From: Bacteroidia bacterium
GTDB taxonomy: Bacteria; Bacteroidota; Bacteroidia; Chitinophagales; JAUHXS01
Length of the DNA stretch: 64,000 nt
Direction: 5' to 3'
NCBI GenBank assembly: GCA_030426955.1
Contig: JAUHXS010000011.1
Span: 1 to 64,000, forward strand
Shown here: one piece after another, positions 7,044 through 16,367 of the stretch
Layout: every line of letters begins with the position of its first letter
How positions within the stretch are numbered: the first letter of the stretch is position 1
Position numbers and translations under genes: made by a program
Notes under the pieces: model-generated
Database searches by the model: none
What the model was told of the DNA's origin: nothing
What the model saw: only the letters and a program-made list of their open reading frames with translations

Positions 7044-9146
7044 ATGAATAGAGAATCGATCACACTAAATGTAGAAGGAATGACTTGCAGCAATTGTGCT
7101 AGGAGTGTTTCAAAAGTACTAGAGAGAGATGGCAATGAAAACGTTGTGGTTGACTTTTCAACGGGGGAGGTCAGTTATAAAGGAGATAAAAGCCGAATGG
7201 ATAATGTTAAGCAATCCATTCAAAAGCTAGGTTTTAAAGTTAAGGATGAAGTGGATTCAAGTCAACACTTCTTATCCAATTTGGAGTATAAGCTCATTTT
7301 ATGTTCAGTTTTAACGATTCCATTGATGTTGCACATGGTAGTTTCATGGAAACCACTTCATAGTCAATATGTTCAACTAGCTCTTTCTTTACCTGTTTTT
7401 CTAATTGGACTGCACCATTTTGGTAAAAGTGCATGGGGTGCAGTAAGAAATGGAAGTTCAAATATGGATGTGCTCATTATTATTGGAGCTACAGCTGCAT
7501 TTATATACAGTCTAATTGGAACCATTTTAAACTTAGGAGAAGATTTCTTGTTTTATGAAACGGCTGCATCGATCATTACACTTGTTATGCTGGGGAACGT
7601 TATTGAACATAGAGCGGTTGCAAAAACAACTTCGGCTATTAAGTCTTTAGTACAATTGCAACCTAATAAAGCTAAGCTTATTCAGGAAAGTGAAGCAGGA
7701 AGTGAAAAACGAATTATAGAGGTTGATGTAAATTATTTGAAAGTAGGACAAACTTTACTTATTAATGAAGGAGATCAAATTCCTCTGGATGGTACAATAA
7801 TCTCTGGAGAAGCACTTGTAGATGAGTCTATGATTTCAGGAGAAAGTATTCCGGTAAATAAAAATATTGGAGATTATGTGGTTGGTGGCACAGTTTTACA
7901 ATCTGGAACCATCAGATTAGAACTAACTGCTACAGCTAAAGAATCCGTCTTGTCTAAAATAATAGACTTGGTAAAACGTGCTCAAACAAATAAACCTCAA
8001 ATTCAAAAGTTGGGAGATCGAATTAGTGAGTATTTCGTTCCTATTGTGCTTTTGATTTCTATGGTTACCTTTCTATTAGGGTATCTTGTATTTGATTTAG
8101 CTTTATCCCAAGCTATGTTACAAGCTGTTGCTGTCTTAGTGATCTCCTGCCCCTGTGCTATGGGATTGGCAACACCGACTGCAGTTATGGTAGGGGTTGG
8201 TAAAGCAGCAAAACAAGGAATTTTGTTCAAAGGTGGTGATGCCATTGAAAAGCTTGCTAAGGCAGATTGCTTTGTGTTTGATAAAACGGGAACATTGACG
8301 ACAGGTGAATTTAAAATTAAGACGCTCAATGTACTTAAAGGAAATCAGAAAGAAATCGAATCTATCATTTATTCTTTAGAATTGCATTCATCTCATCCCA
8401 TTGCAAAATCAATCGTAAGAGAACTTGGCGAGAAAGAGCAAATAGAGTTCAAAAATGTTGAGGAGATAAAGGGAGTTGGTGTGAAAGGGGGGGCTAAAGG
8501 TGGCGATGAATTTCAGATTGGCTCTTCAAAGCTATTACAGGGTGAAAATTCGGACCATGATATTTATGTTCTGAAAAATGGAAGCTTAGTAGCAACGATA
8601 GATATACAAGATGAAATTAAGAATAACGTTAGTGACTTGATGAAAAAGTTACATGATCAAGATATTGAAACAATTTTGCTAAGCGGAGATAAAGAAAGTA
8701 AATGCAACGCAATTGCCGAGAAATTGGGAATAAAAAGTTACTATGCTGAGCAAAGCCCAGAAGATAAGTTGAGAGTAATTAATCAATTAATGGAAAAAAA
8801 ATCGGTTGTAATGGTAGGTGATGGTATTAATGATGCTCCGGCACTTGCGCAAGCACATTTGGGTATTTCATTAAGTAAGGCGACGAAAATTGCCATAGAA
8901 TCTTCACAAGTAATCATACTAAATGAAAATATGCTAAATTTATATAAAGCATTAGTCATCGCAAAAGAAACTTTAAAAACGATAAAGCAGAACCTGTTTT
9001 GGGCATTCTTCTACAACGTATTAGCTATACCAATAGCTGCATTAGGTTTTTTAAGACCAATGGTAGCAGCTTTATCAATGGCATTTTCAGATGTGATTGT
9101 AGTGGGGAACTCATTATTATTAAAGGTTAAACGATTGGATAAATGA
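7044..9146 (+). CDS. copA: Cu+-translocating P1B-type ATPase
   Basis: About 700 residues. The N-terminal heavy-metal domain has GMTCSNCA, with cysteines near residues 15 and 18. Membrane helices follow, then the actuator motif SGES (about 266), the intramembrane metal site SCPCAMG (CPC near 369-371), the phosphorylation motif DKTGTLTTG (about 412), SSHP of the nucleotide domain, and GDGINDAPAL (about 591). The last helices carry YN and MAFSD, the pattern of the Cu+ subgroup, so cytoplasmic Cu+ (or Ag+) export is the likely role. A TTG 12 bases upstream is also in frame, but the -7 promoter element lies across it, so the ATG at 7044 is the better start. The next gene overlaps its stop by four bases. 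Confidence 0.93.
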   Translation: MNRESITLNVEGMTCSNCARSVSKVLERDGNENVVVDFSTGEVSYKGDKSRMDNVKQSIQKLGFKVKDEVDSSQHFLSNLEYKLILCSVLTIPLMLHMVVSWKPLHSQYVQLALSLPVFLIGLHHFGKSAWGAVRNGSSNMDVLIIIGATAAFIYSLIGTILNLGEDFLFYETAASIITLVMLGNVIEHRAVAKTTSAIKSLVQLQPNKAKLIQESEAGSEKRIIEVDVNYLKVGQTLLINEGDQIPLDGTIISGEALVDESMISGESIPVNKNIGDYVVGGTVLQSGTIRLELTATAKESVLSKIIDLVKRAQTNKPQIQKLGDRISEYFVPIVLLISMVTFLLGYLVFDLALSQAMLQAVAVLVISCPCAMGLATPTAVMVGVGKAAKQGILFKGGDAIEKLAKADCFVFDKTGTLTTGEFKIKTLNVLKGNQKEIESIIYSLELHSSHPIAKSIVRELGEKEQIEFKNVEEIKGVGVKGGAKGGDEFQIGSSKLLQGENSDHDIYVLKNGSLVATIDIQDEIKNNVSDLMKKLHDQDIETILLSGDKESKCNAIAEKLGIKSYYAEQSPEDKLRVINQLMEKKSVVMVGDGINDAPALAQAHLGISLSKATKIAIESSQVIILNENMLNLYKALVIAKETLKTIKQNLFWAFFYNVLAIPIAALGFLRPMVAALSMAFSDVIVVGNSLLLKVKRLDK

Positions 9147-9550
9147 GTCTGATTTACCCAATAGAACGTCCATCGATACCTTCAGGAGAGGTATATCACT
9201 TTGATACAGACAGTGGGTTTAAATATGAGATAAGATTTGGTAAAGTAGCAGATGATTTTCGTTGCAGGATTGTCAATTTCAATATAATTAATGAGGACTT
9301 TGAGGAATATAGCGTTGTAAATAGAGGAGAAATTTTTAAGGTATTAAAAACGGTAATAGAGATTATTAAAATATATAATAATCAGAATACACATGCTGCA
9401 AAGTATAGGTTTTCAGGAGAGTATAAAGAAAATGATAAGCACTTAAAAACGAGCAAGAGAACTGCAGTATTCTACAATTTTGCCAAGAAAAACCTAAGCC
9501 CTGAATGGAAAATTTCTCTTAGCGACAATACTATTGAGGTATTTAGTTGA
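9143..9550 (+). CDS. Small protein of unknown function coupled to the copper ATPase gene
   Basis: A 135-residue, probably cytoplasmic, mixed alpha/beta protein. No signal peptide, membrane segment or metal motif is visible: it has one cysteine and a few scattered histidines. The pattern is an N-terminal beta region (HFDTDSGFKYEIRFG), a central helix after NRGEIFKVLKTVIEIIKIY, then a strand-rich end with TSKRTAVFYNFAKKN. That layout resembles small phage-associated hypothetical proteins, but I cannot name the family. ATGA overlap with copA implies coupled translation. Link to copper handling rests only on position. Confidence 0.6.
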   Translation: MSLIYPIERPSIPSGEVYHFDTDSGFKYEIRFGKVADDFRCRIVNFNIINEDFEEYSVVNRGEIFKVLKTVIEIIKIYNNQNTHAAKYRFSGEYKENDKHLKTSKRTAVFYNFAKKNLSPEWKISLSDNTIEVFS

Positions 9551-9632
9551 GATTGGTTGAGGCTAAGTGATTGATTTAAAACCATTTTATTAAGAGCAGT
9601 GCTTGTTGCAACGAGAACTATGCCGTTATCTT

Positions 9633-9666
9633 TTTGACAAAAGAATCAATATATTTCATAGTTTTG
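9633..9666 (+). promoter_or_regulatory. Promoter of the glycan cluster
   Basis: TTTG at 9633-9636 and an exact -7 element TAGTTTTG at 9659-9666 are separated by 22 bases, a good match to the Bacteroidota consensus. It lies 36 bases before the first gene of the 41-kb co-directional cluster. No other promoter this complete was found inside the cluster. Confidence 0.65.
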
Positions 9667-9702
9667 CACCCGAAACTATAGTCTATCAATAACTACTACG
9701 CA

Positions 9703-11493
9703 TTGAAAAAATTGCTGAAAAAAAATATTATTTCTTCTTCAATACTTAATGTTTTACAATTACTACCCTTCTCTTTTAAAAGAAAAGGAATCCTGACTAC
9801 TTTTTTGCTGATATTAAACTCACTTATTGATTTGATAGGCTTAGGAAGCCTAATACCTTTGTTTTTATTAATAATGCATGACAATGCACTTCAAGAGTAT
9901 CCCCTACTCAACAAAATTTTTGTTCTATCAGGACTAGAGAATTACAATCATTTTGCACTTGCAATATGTTGTTTGATATTTCTCTTAACAATCATAAAAA
10001 ATATAGCCTCTATTAGCATATCTCATTATGTTGCCTCTTTCGCCTTTTCGCTATATAAGTATTTTGCTGCTAAGTCGTTAGATTTTTATTATAAGAAAGG
10101 GTTTTTATATTTTAAAAGTAATAACTCAACTCAAATAGTGCGTAATGTTAATGTTATCCCATCTAACTTTGCACATCATATGATACTTCCTTTAATGAAT
10201 CTCCTTAACGAGATATTAATTCTAATTTTGATTGCTAGTACTCTCATTGCGTATGACCCCAAAGCCATCATGATACTTGCATTAATTATTACTCCAGCTT
10301 TTCTTATTTTCTACCGCTATGCAAAACGTAAAATAAAAAAGTATGATGAGAGGCTTAACGAGTTGACACCAATTATTAATAATAATTTATTCCAATCAAT
10401 ATTTGGATACGTTGATGTCATTATATCAGATACAAAAAGATTCTTTTTGAAAAAATATCATCTAAACATTGATGAGGTAGCTACTGCAAACGTTAAGTCC
10501 TATACGTTAAAAGTTGCTCCAACAAAAGTTATTGAGACCTCGCTGATTGCCGGCATAGTGGCGCTTGTTATATATGGAATAATTTTTTTAGACGATAGAA
10601 GACAGTTGATAACAATGTTGGGACTTTGTGCATTGGCTGCATATAGAGTTCTTCCATCTATAAATAGAATCATGTTGGCGTTGTTGAGTATAAAGGGGTA
10701 TCAATATACTTTTGAATATCTAGCACCTATCAAAGATTATGAAATAGATTTAACAGATCAAATTAAACCTTTAAGGTTTGATCAGAAGATCAAAGTCAAA
10801 AATCTTTCGTTTGTTTATCCTAATTCCAATGACTATGTAATTAAAGATATTTCATTTGAAATATCTAAAGGAGAGGTTCTAGGCATTGTTGGAACCTCTG
10901 GAACTGGTAAGTCCACGTTGATGAATTTATTACTAGGCTTTTTGCCTAGTGTCAATCAAATTTTTGTAGATGACGTATCTCTTAATGTATCTAACTTACC
11001 TAATTGGCAGAAGTTAATTGGGTATGTTCAGCAGGACGTTTATTTAATAGATGGAACAATAGAGGAAAATATTGCTTTCGGAGTAGAACCTCATAAATTT
11101 GATAAAGAACTGATGAGCAAAGTTATTGATCGTTCAAGTTTAAGAGATTTTATAGGTTCATTACCAGATAAAGAGAAAACACTAGTCGGGGAGCGAGGAA
11201 GTCGATTGTCAGGGGGGCAAAGACAAAGAATAGGCATCGCAAGGGCATTGTATAAAGGTAGTGAGATTCTTTTCTTTGACGAAGCAACCTCATCCTTAGA
11301 TATGCAAACAGAAAAGGAGATTACCGAATCAATTCAAGCGCTTTCTGACAGCAATCTTACGATAATCGTAATATCTCATAGAATCACTTCTTTGAAGTAT
11401 TGCTCAAGAATTATGAAGATGGAAAGAGGAAACATAATAGGTACTTTTAGCTACGACACCCTTTTAAAACAAGAGGATCTTAAAAAGGTTTAA
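9703..11493 (+). CDS. ABC transporter with fused membrane and ATPase domains, lipid-linked glycan flippase candidate
   Basis: A 596-residue half-transporter. Residues 1-330 hold about six membrane helices; the ATPase domain has Walker A GTSGTGKST (about 395-402), Q loop YVQQD, signature LSGGQRQR (about 501), Walker B ILFFDEA (about 522) and the H-loop in ISHR. The layout matches MsbA/PglK-type exporters. At the head of a glycan cluster that lacks a recognisable Wzx, it is the best candidate for moving the lipid-linked unit across the inner membrane. The start is TTG; no ATG lies in the first 80 codons. The promoter lies 36 bases upstream. Confidence 0.85.
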   Translation: MKKLLKKNIISSSILNVLQLLPFSFKRKGILTTFLLILNSLIDLIGLGSLIPLFLLIMHDNALQEYPLLNKIFVLSGLENYNHFALAICCLIFLLTIIKNIASISISHYVASFAFSLYKYFAAKSLDFYYKKGFLYFKSNNSTQIVRNVNVIPSNFAHHMILPLMNLLNEILILILIASTLIAYDPKAIMILALIITPAFLIFYRYAKRKIKKYDERLNELTPIINNNLFQSIFGYVDVIISDTKRFFLKKYHLNIDEVATANVKSYTLKVAPTKVIETSLIAGIVALVIYGIIFLDDRRQLITMLGLCALAAYRVLPSINRIMLALLSIKGYQYTFEYLAPIKDYEIDLTDQIKPLRFDQKIKVKNLSFVYPNSNDYVIKDISFEISKGEVLGIVGTSGTGKSTLMNLLLGFLPSVNQIFVDDVSLNVSNLPNWQKLIGYVQQDVYLIDGTIEENIAFGVEPHKFDKELMSKVIDRSSLRDFIGSLPDKEKTLVGERGSRLSGGQRQRIGIARALYKGSEILFFDEATSSLDMQTEKEITESIQALSDSNLTIIVISHRITSLKYCSRIMKMERGNIIGTFSYDTLLKQEDLKKV

Positions 11494-11504
11494 TAATAAT
11501 AACT

Positions 11505-12566
11505 TTGTCTTTTAAGCAATTTCAAGGTAAACTTCGTGAGCAAATCGTTTCTTTATATAAAGAGAAAGACCGTATTCTTGATATCATAGGAGACCAGCGA
11601 TTTTTAACTCCAGAGGTATATGAAGAGAAATATGGTTACAAAGGAATTAGAAGATACATCTGGCGCTTTAGAATATGGAAAGGGAGCGTAAGGTTTAACT
11701 TACTATTATATTCTAGTTTGCTTTTTAAGAGGTGTTATTTTGGCTCTTTTAATGGGGAATTTGGAAACTTTCTTTCTTATGTCTTGCCATTTCTGTGTTA
11801 CTTGCATAAGAAAGGAGTAAAAGTCCATTATTGTGGGCTAGAGTTGTATAAGCCATTTATGATAGACGATCGGGGAGGGTCCATTATAGAGACAGGAGAA
11901 TATATTCCAGATTTTTACCACGAAGTTGAACCTGATTCAAATATTTCCAATAAATTGCCTCAATTGCAGCAAAAAGCCATTAAATCCTTTAATCGTAAAG
12001 CTAAAAAAAGCTGGTTGCCCTTTTGGAATATAAACGATGATTTCTTCTATTGGTTTGTCTATAAAAACTGGATAGTTAAGAAAAATTTAATGGAGACATA
12101 TGCTTTAAATAATTACTACGGTACAAAAAAAGAAAATTCAGTTGTTATTTTTCCAAGAAAAAAGAAAGGAAGCCCAAATGTTGGAGAAGGTTGGGATTAT
12201 CTTGAAATTATAAACTCTATTAAGGGCTTTTTCGATAAAGTTTATGTTTTAGGGCATCCAGCGCTTAGCTTAGATATCAAAGCTTTTGATAATGTAGAGG
12301 TGCTTATTACCAATAATAATAAACTGTTATTGGAAAAGTGCAGCAATTCAAAACTTATTATTAATCAACATTCTGGGACAAAATACTTAGGAGCATATAC
12401 TAATAGCAAGGTACTTGTAATTTATAAAGGTGATTTGCCAATGGTTGGTATCTACTTCAATCTAGTCTATAATTATTATCTTCGTGCCAGTAGCAAAATA
12501 GATTTTGCCTTTTCAAATGAGGAAATTATAGAATACTGTAAGAATATAAAAGAAATAGTAAAATGA
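11505..12566 (+). CDS. Glycan-cluster protein of unknown family, possible glycosyltransferase
   Basis: A 353-residue protein with no signal peptide. The C-terminal half reads like the nucleotide-sugar side of a GT-B enzyme: VVIFPRKKKG, VYVLGHPALS, then SNSKLIINQHSGTKYLGAY, and a hydrophobic strand VLVIYKGD. The N-terminal half has a hydrophobic patch around 65-95 that may sit on the membrane. I do not recognise a named family. It starts with TTG 11 bases after the ABC transporter stop; its last four bases overlap the next gene's start (ATGA). Transferase function is inference from context and the C-terminal pattern. Confidence 0.5.
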   Translation: MSFKQFQGKLREQIVSLYKEKDRILDIIGDQRFLTPEVYEEKYGYKGIRRYIWRFRIWKGSVRFNLLLYSSLLFKRCYFGSFNGEFGNFLSYVLPFLCYLHKKGVKVHYCGLELYKPFMIDDRGGSIIETGEYIPDFYHEVEPDSNISNKLPQLQQKAIKSFNRKAKKSWLPFWNINDDFFYWFVYKNWIVKKNLMETYALNNYYGTKKENSVVIFPRKKKGSPNVGEGWDYLEIINSIKGFFDKVYVLGHPALSLDIKAFDNVEVLITNNNKLLLEKCSNSKLIINQHSGTKYLGAYTNSKVLVIYKGDLPMVGIYFNLVYNYYLRASSKIDFAFSNEEIIEYCKNIKEIVK

Positions 12567-13549
12567 AGGCATTAGTAACGGGAGGGTGTGGTTTCATTGG
12601 AAGTCATATGGTTGACTTGTTATTGGAAAAAGGATATAGCGTAGTTGTTATAGATAATTTTTCTACTGGAAGACCGTCAAACTTAAGCCATCATAATGAT
12701 AATGAGCGTTTGTCGATTTATGAAAAAGACATTTGTGATAACAAAGGTATAATGCACCTATTTGAAGGAGTTGATAAAGTGTTTCACTTTGCTGCATTAG
12801 CTGATATTGTGCCTTCTATTGAAAACCCTATTGGGTATCATCAATCTAACGTTGATGGCACTATAAGCATCTTGGAGGCTGCCAAAAAAAATAATGTAAA
12901 ACGAATCATTTATGCTGCCTCATCATCTTGTTATGGAATTCCAGATGAGTATCCCACTAATGAAAAAGCTCCAATACAGCCTCAATATCCATATGCTTTG
13001 ACAAAAAATATAGGAGAGCAATATATGCTTCATTGGAATGAGATTTATAAGTTGCCAACCACTTGTATGAGGTTTTTTAATGTGTATGGGCCTCGGTCAA
13101 GAACTTCTGGAACATATGGTGCCGTATTTGGAGTGTTTTTGGCACAAAAGTTAAATGGAAGTCCGTACACAGTTGTTGGAGACGGCACACAAACAAGAGA
13201 CTTTACATTTGTTACTGATATAGCAGATGCATGCTTGGCAGCTTCAGATAGTGATGCGTGTATAGGAGAAGTTATGAATGTCGGAAGTGGAAACACTTAC
13301 AGTATAAATAGATTGGTAGAGTTATTAGGAGGTAAAGTTACCTATATTCCTAAAAGGCCAGGCGAACCAGATTGCACTTTTGCTGACATTACTAAAATTA
13401 GGAAGCTATTAGGATGGGAGCCAAAAGTTTCCTTGGAAGATGGAGTCAAAGCGATGCTTGATCAGATAGATTACTGGAAAGATGCTCCAGTTTGGAATCC
13501 TGAGAATATTTCTGAGGCTACAAAAGATTGGTTTAAATACTTATCTTAA
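12563..13549 (+). CDS. NAD-dependent sugar epimerase/dehydratase (extended SDR)
   Basis: A 328-residue extended SDR protein. It has the NAD motif GGCGFIGSH at the N-terminus, VDKVFHFAALADI, the catalytic serine region AASSSCYG and Tyr-Lys in YPYALTK. It then has the substrate-side motifs MRFFNVYGPRSR and GDGTQTRDFTFV. This is the UDP-glucose 4-epimerase / UDP-N-acetylglucosamine epimerase type. The exact NDP-sugar cannot be told from sequence alone. It overlaps the previous gene by four bases and likely supplies one nucleotide sugar for the glycan. Confidence 0.85.
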   Translation: MKALVTGGCGFIGSHMVDLLLEKGYSVVVIDNFSTGRPSNLSHHNDNERLSIYEKDICDNKGIMHLFEGVDKVFHFAALADIVPSIENPIGYHQSNVDGTISILEAAKKNNVKRIIYAASSSCYGIPDEYPTNEKAPIQPQYPYALTKNIGEQYMLHWNEIYKLPTTCMRFFNVYGPRSRTSGTYGAVFGVFLAQKLNGSPYTVVGDGTQTRDFTFVTDIADACLAASDSDACIGEVMNVGSGNTYSINRLVELLGGKVTYIPKRPGEPDCTFADITKIRKLLGWEPKVSLEDGVKAMLDQIDYWKDAPVWNPENISEATKDWFKYLS

Positions 13550-13555
13550 TTCTAA

Positions 13556-14611
13556 ATGAATTATTATATCAAGGGTTTTAATGGGCTAAGGGCAATTTCT
13601 ATTTCTTTTGTATTACTTGAGCATCTTGGTGTATATGACCTATGGTCACCTTTTTTTAGAGAGAAAGTATGGCCATTCGTGTGCGGTACTTCTGGAGTCA
13701 ATATTTTTTTTGCAATTAGTGGATATTTAATAACCACAATTTTACTGAGAGAAAAAGAGAAAAATGGCAATATTTCAATTAAGAACTTCTTTGCAAGGAG
13801 ATTTTTAAGGCTTATGCCTCCATTAATACTTTTTGTAATCACGGTCGGATTAATAATGTTTTGGGGCCCAGATGGGATTAAAGTATCTAAACTAGGGTTA
13901 ATATTTGCAAGTTTTTATTGTCTTAACTTTGCTCCTAGAATACTTTGGACTCATGAAATTACCCATACCTGGTCCTTGGCGATAGAGGAACAGTTTTATT
14001 TGATTTGGCCATGGGTTATAAAGTATGGTAACGTCGCAAAAAGAATAATTGGCTTTTGTATTGCTATGGTTTTCTTGTCGCTTGCCTTTATAGCTTATAA
14101 AGGTCAAATTGCTGATATATTTGTTGGCTTTAGAATAATGAAGTGGTTTATTCCTGCAAGTGCTCCCATATTTTTAGGAGCTTTAGCTGGATTCCTTAAT
14201 TTTAGGCACGAACTTCTTTTTAGTAAATATTTTTCTAAGAATTGGATGCTTGTAATAGGTATAGTTCTTAGTATTTCCAGTTTGATCTTGCCATCACAGT
14301 TATTAGATTATTTTATGATAGTTCATGCTTTAGGCACAACCATAGTTTTGTTATATGTTGTTCATCGGCAGCAATCTGTCTTAACAAATACTCTTGAATT
14401 TACCCCTATAAATTACATAGGAAAAATATCATATGGTATATATATATGGCAAGGTATCTTCTTAACTACAGGACCTGGGGGGAAGCTTTGGGTGCAGCAG
14501 TTTCCTCATAATGTAATCATTACGTTAGGAGTTGCTATTATATCTTTCCATACTCTTGAAAAATATGCATTAAGTTATAAAAAGTACTTTAGCTATAATC
14601 TTAAGCAATAA
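13556..14611 (+). CDS. Acyltransferase-3 family membrane O-acyltransferase
   Basis: A 351-residue integral membrane protein with about ten helices. The family marks are the N-terminal GFNGLRAISISFVLLEHLG (R-H region), GVNIFFAISGYLITTILL, the short helix with RRFLRLMPP, THTWSLAIEEQFYLIWP, and YGIYIWQG near the end. OafA-like enzymes transfer acetyl or longer acyl groups to surface sugars, usually O-acetyl. It lacks an extra SGNH domain. It is one of two such enzymes in the cluster. Confidence 0.88.
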   Translation: MNYYIKGFNGLRAISISFVLLEHLGVYDLWSPFFREKVWPFVCGTSGVNIFFAISGYLITTILLREKEKNGNISIKNFFARRFLRLMPPLILFVITVGLIMFWGPDGIKVSKLGLIFASFYCLNFAPRILWTHEITHTWSLAIEEQFYLIWPWVIKYGNVAKRIIGFCIAMVFLSLAFIAYKGQIADIFVGFRIMKWFIPASAPIFLGALAGFLNFRHELLFSKYFSKNWMLVIGIVLSISSLILPSQLLDYFMIVHALGTTIVLLYVVHRQQSVLTNTLEFTPINYIGKISYGIYIWQGIFLTTGPGGKLWVQQFPHNVIITLGVAIISFHTLEKYALSYKKYFSYNLKQ

Positions 14612-14620
14612 GTGAAATTT

Positions 14621-14628
14621 TATCTTTG
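14621..14628 (+). promoter_or_regulatory. Candidate internal -7 promoter element
   Basis: TATCTTTG is an exact TAnnTTTG match in one of the few gaps of the cluster (57 bases), 41 bases before the methyltransferase ATG. No TTTG is present at the -33 distance, so it may be weak. Confidence 0.35.
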
Positions 14629-14646
14629 AGTACTTATCTTAGTACT
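14629..14646 (+). promoter_or_regulatory. AGTACT inverted repeat just after the internal promoter element
   Basis: AGTACT, a six-base spacer and a second AGTACT form both a direct and an inverted repeat, since each unit is itself a palindrome. Its place at the expected transcript start would suit an operator or a 5' hairpin. No regulator can be named. Confidence 0.3.
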
Positions 14647-14668
14647 TTAAACAACACCACGTCTAAAG

Positions 14669-15487
14669 ATGAAAGAAAATCAAGCAACCAATTATAAGGA
14701 TCTTTGGGAACAGAAGATTGGTGGAAAGTATAATCTAGAAGGTGTTGGGGACAACTCTCTTGGGCAAGGTTTTAATTACTGGATGTACCAAGAACGAAAA
14801 AGTATTTTCAAAAAGAATGTCAAATCGCTTAAGATTCAACTTGCTGGAAGAAAAGTTTTAGATATTGGTCCAGGAACAGGATTCTACGTGAAAATTTGGA
14901 AAAAATTTGGCGTTAAAGATATTACAGGTCTAGACTTAACCGATTTTTCAGTCGGTTACCTAAAGTCTACTTTTCCTGAACATCGTTTTTTTCAACAAGA
15001 CATTGGTGCTGAATTGAAAATCCTAGATGGAGAACAATTTGATATCATTTCTGCCATGGACGTTTTGTTTCATATAGTTGATGATACTAAGTTTCTAAAG
15101 GCCTTGAAGAATGCTAGTGAATTATTACAGGACGATGGATATTTTATATTTTCTGATAATTTTCCTGCTGAAGAAAGAAGGCATAATGTCCATACTATAA
15201 GATCAAATAAGCAAATGATGGACTTTATTAATTCTGCTGGTTTTAGAGTGATAAAAAAAGTTCCGTATACAATTTTTTTAAATGAACCGTTGAATGATAA
15301 TAAAACGAATAAGCTCGTTTGGGAATTGATCTGTAAAGTTTTGTATCGGTATAAAAGTAAAACGTATAAAAATTGGGCTGGTTATATAATAGGGTTTATA
15401 CTGTTTTGTATTGATAAAGTAACTCTGAAAACTATGGCTCCACCAAGTAATCAATTGGTCATTTGTCAGAAATCTAAATCAAATTAA
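14669..15487 (+). CDS. SAM-dependent methyltransferase (class I)
   Basis: A 272-residue protein with a Rossmann-type methyltransferase core. Motif I is KVLDIGPGTGFYV (about 65-77), followed by ITGLDLTDFSV and FDIISAMDVLFHI (motif IV region), then a post-core strand DDGYFIFSDNF. A hydrophobic stretch near the C-terminus (NWAGYIIGFILFCIDKV) may touch the membrane. In this cluster it probably methylates a sugar hydroxyl or amine; the acceptor is unknown. An internal promoter element lies upstream. Confidence 0.8.
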   Translation: MKENQATNYKDLWEQKIGGKYNLEGVGDNSLGQGFNYWMYQERKSIFKKNVKSLKIQLAGRKVLDIGPGTGFYVKIWKKFGVKDITGLDLTDFSVGYLKSTFPEHRFFQQDIGAELKILDGEQFDIISAMDVLFHIVDDTKFLKALKNASELLQDDGYFIFSDNFPAEERRHNVHTIRSNKQMMDFINSAGFRVIKKVPYTIFLNEPLNDNKTNKLVWELICKVLYRYKSKTYKNWAGYIIGFILFCIDKVTLKTMAPPSNQLVICQKSKSN

Positions 15488-15506
15488 TACCTAATTAGCA
15501 ATTAGT

Positions 15507-16367
15507 TTGATTCATATAAAAAAAATATTAAAGCCCATCATTAGAGGTCTTGTGAAAAATAAGATTTCATGGTATGTTATTAGTTTTTTTATTAAGATTT
15601 CATATAGATTCAAGTTTGAAAAAGATTTAATTGCAATTGAAAAGAAACAAGAAGTATTTGAGAAAAAGCAACAGCGCTTAAAAGATCTTTTTAAAGATTT
15701 GACGGTAAAGCACGGTCCTTTTAAAGACATGAAATATCCTGATTTTCAGGCACACGGCAGTTCTATATATCCAAAGCTATTAGGAAGTTATGAATCAGAG
15801 CTGTTTGATATTATTAATCATATTTTGGAGCAGCCATATGAAAATATTGTAGACGTAGGTTGTGCAGAAGGGTATTATGCTGTCGGACTGGCCAGGAGTA
15901 TGCCCAATGTGAGAGTATATGCCTATGATATTAGTGATGATGCACTAAAAATATGTAAACGGATGGCAGAATTAAATAACGTGTCAGAGCAGATAGTCTT
16001 AAGAAATGAATGCACTCCACAAGAGTTAGCAACTTTTAATTTTGGGAAAAAGTCACTCATCGTATGTGACTGCGAAGGGTATGAAATAGAGCTTTTTACC
16101 AAGGAAAATATTAGCAATTTGATAAATACTGATGTGCTCATTGAATTACACGATGGAAAAAATGAGTTTATTTCTCCTTATATATCAGAATTGTTTGCCT
16201 CAACACATGATACAAATATTATAAGAAGTGTAAATTGTTTTTCCAAGGCAAAGGATTATGCTGAGACTAAAGACCTAAATGATTTTGAGTTGAAAACATG
16301 CCTAGAAGAGCGAGGTGGTATAATGGAATGGTTTTTTTTAACTCCAAAGAAAAAGACTAAGAATTAA
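15507..16367 (+). CDS. SAM-dependent methyltransferase with N-terminal coiled coil
   Basis: A 286-residue protein. Residues 1-30 are hydrophobic and basic, residues 30-60 are a charged helix (IEKKQEVFEKKQQRL), and the rest is a methyltransferase-like core with NIVDVGCAEGYYAVGLA (motif I), VYAYDISDDAL and SLIVCDCEGYEIELF. The DCEGYE motif resembles FkbM-type enzymes, which O-methylate sugars. The start codon is TTG. The next gene begins on its last base (TAATG). Confidence 0.7.
   Translation: MIHIKKILKPIIRGLVKNKISWYVISFFIKISYRFKFEKDLIAIEKKQEVFEKKQQRLKDLFKDLTVKHGPFKDMKYPDFQAHGSSIYPKLLGSYESELFDIINHILEQPYENIVDVGCAEGYYAVGLARSMPNVRVYAYDISDDALKICKRMAELNNVSEQIVLRNECTPQELATFNFGKKSLIVCDCEGYEIELFTKENISNLINTDVLIELHDGKNEFISPYISELFASTHDTNIIRSVNCFSKAKDYAETKDLNDFELKTCLEERGGIMEWFFLTPKKKTKN

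Noticed and set aside
9551-9702. Attachment site or mobile-element border at the start of the glycan cluster
   Set aside because: No tRNA, integrase, transposase or flanking direct repeat was found there; it only holds a promoter.
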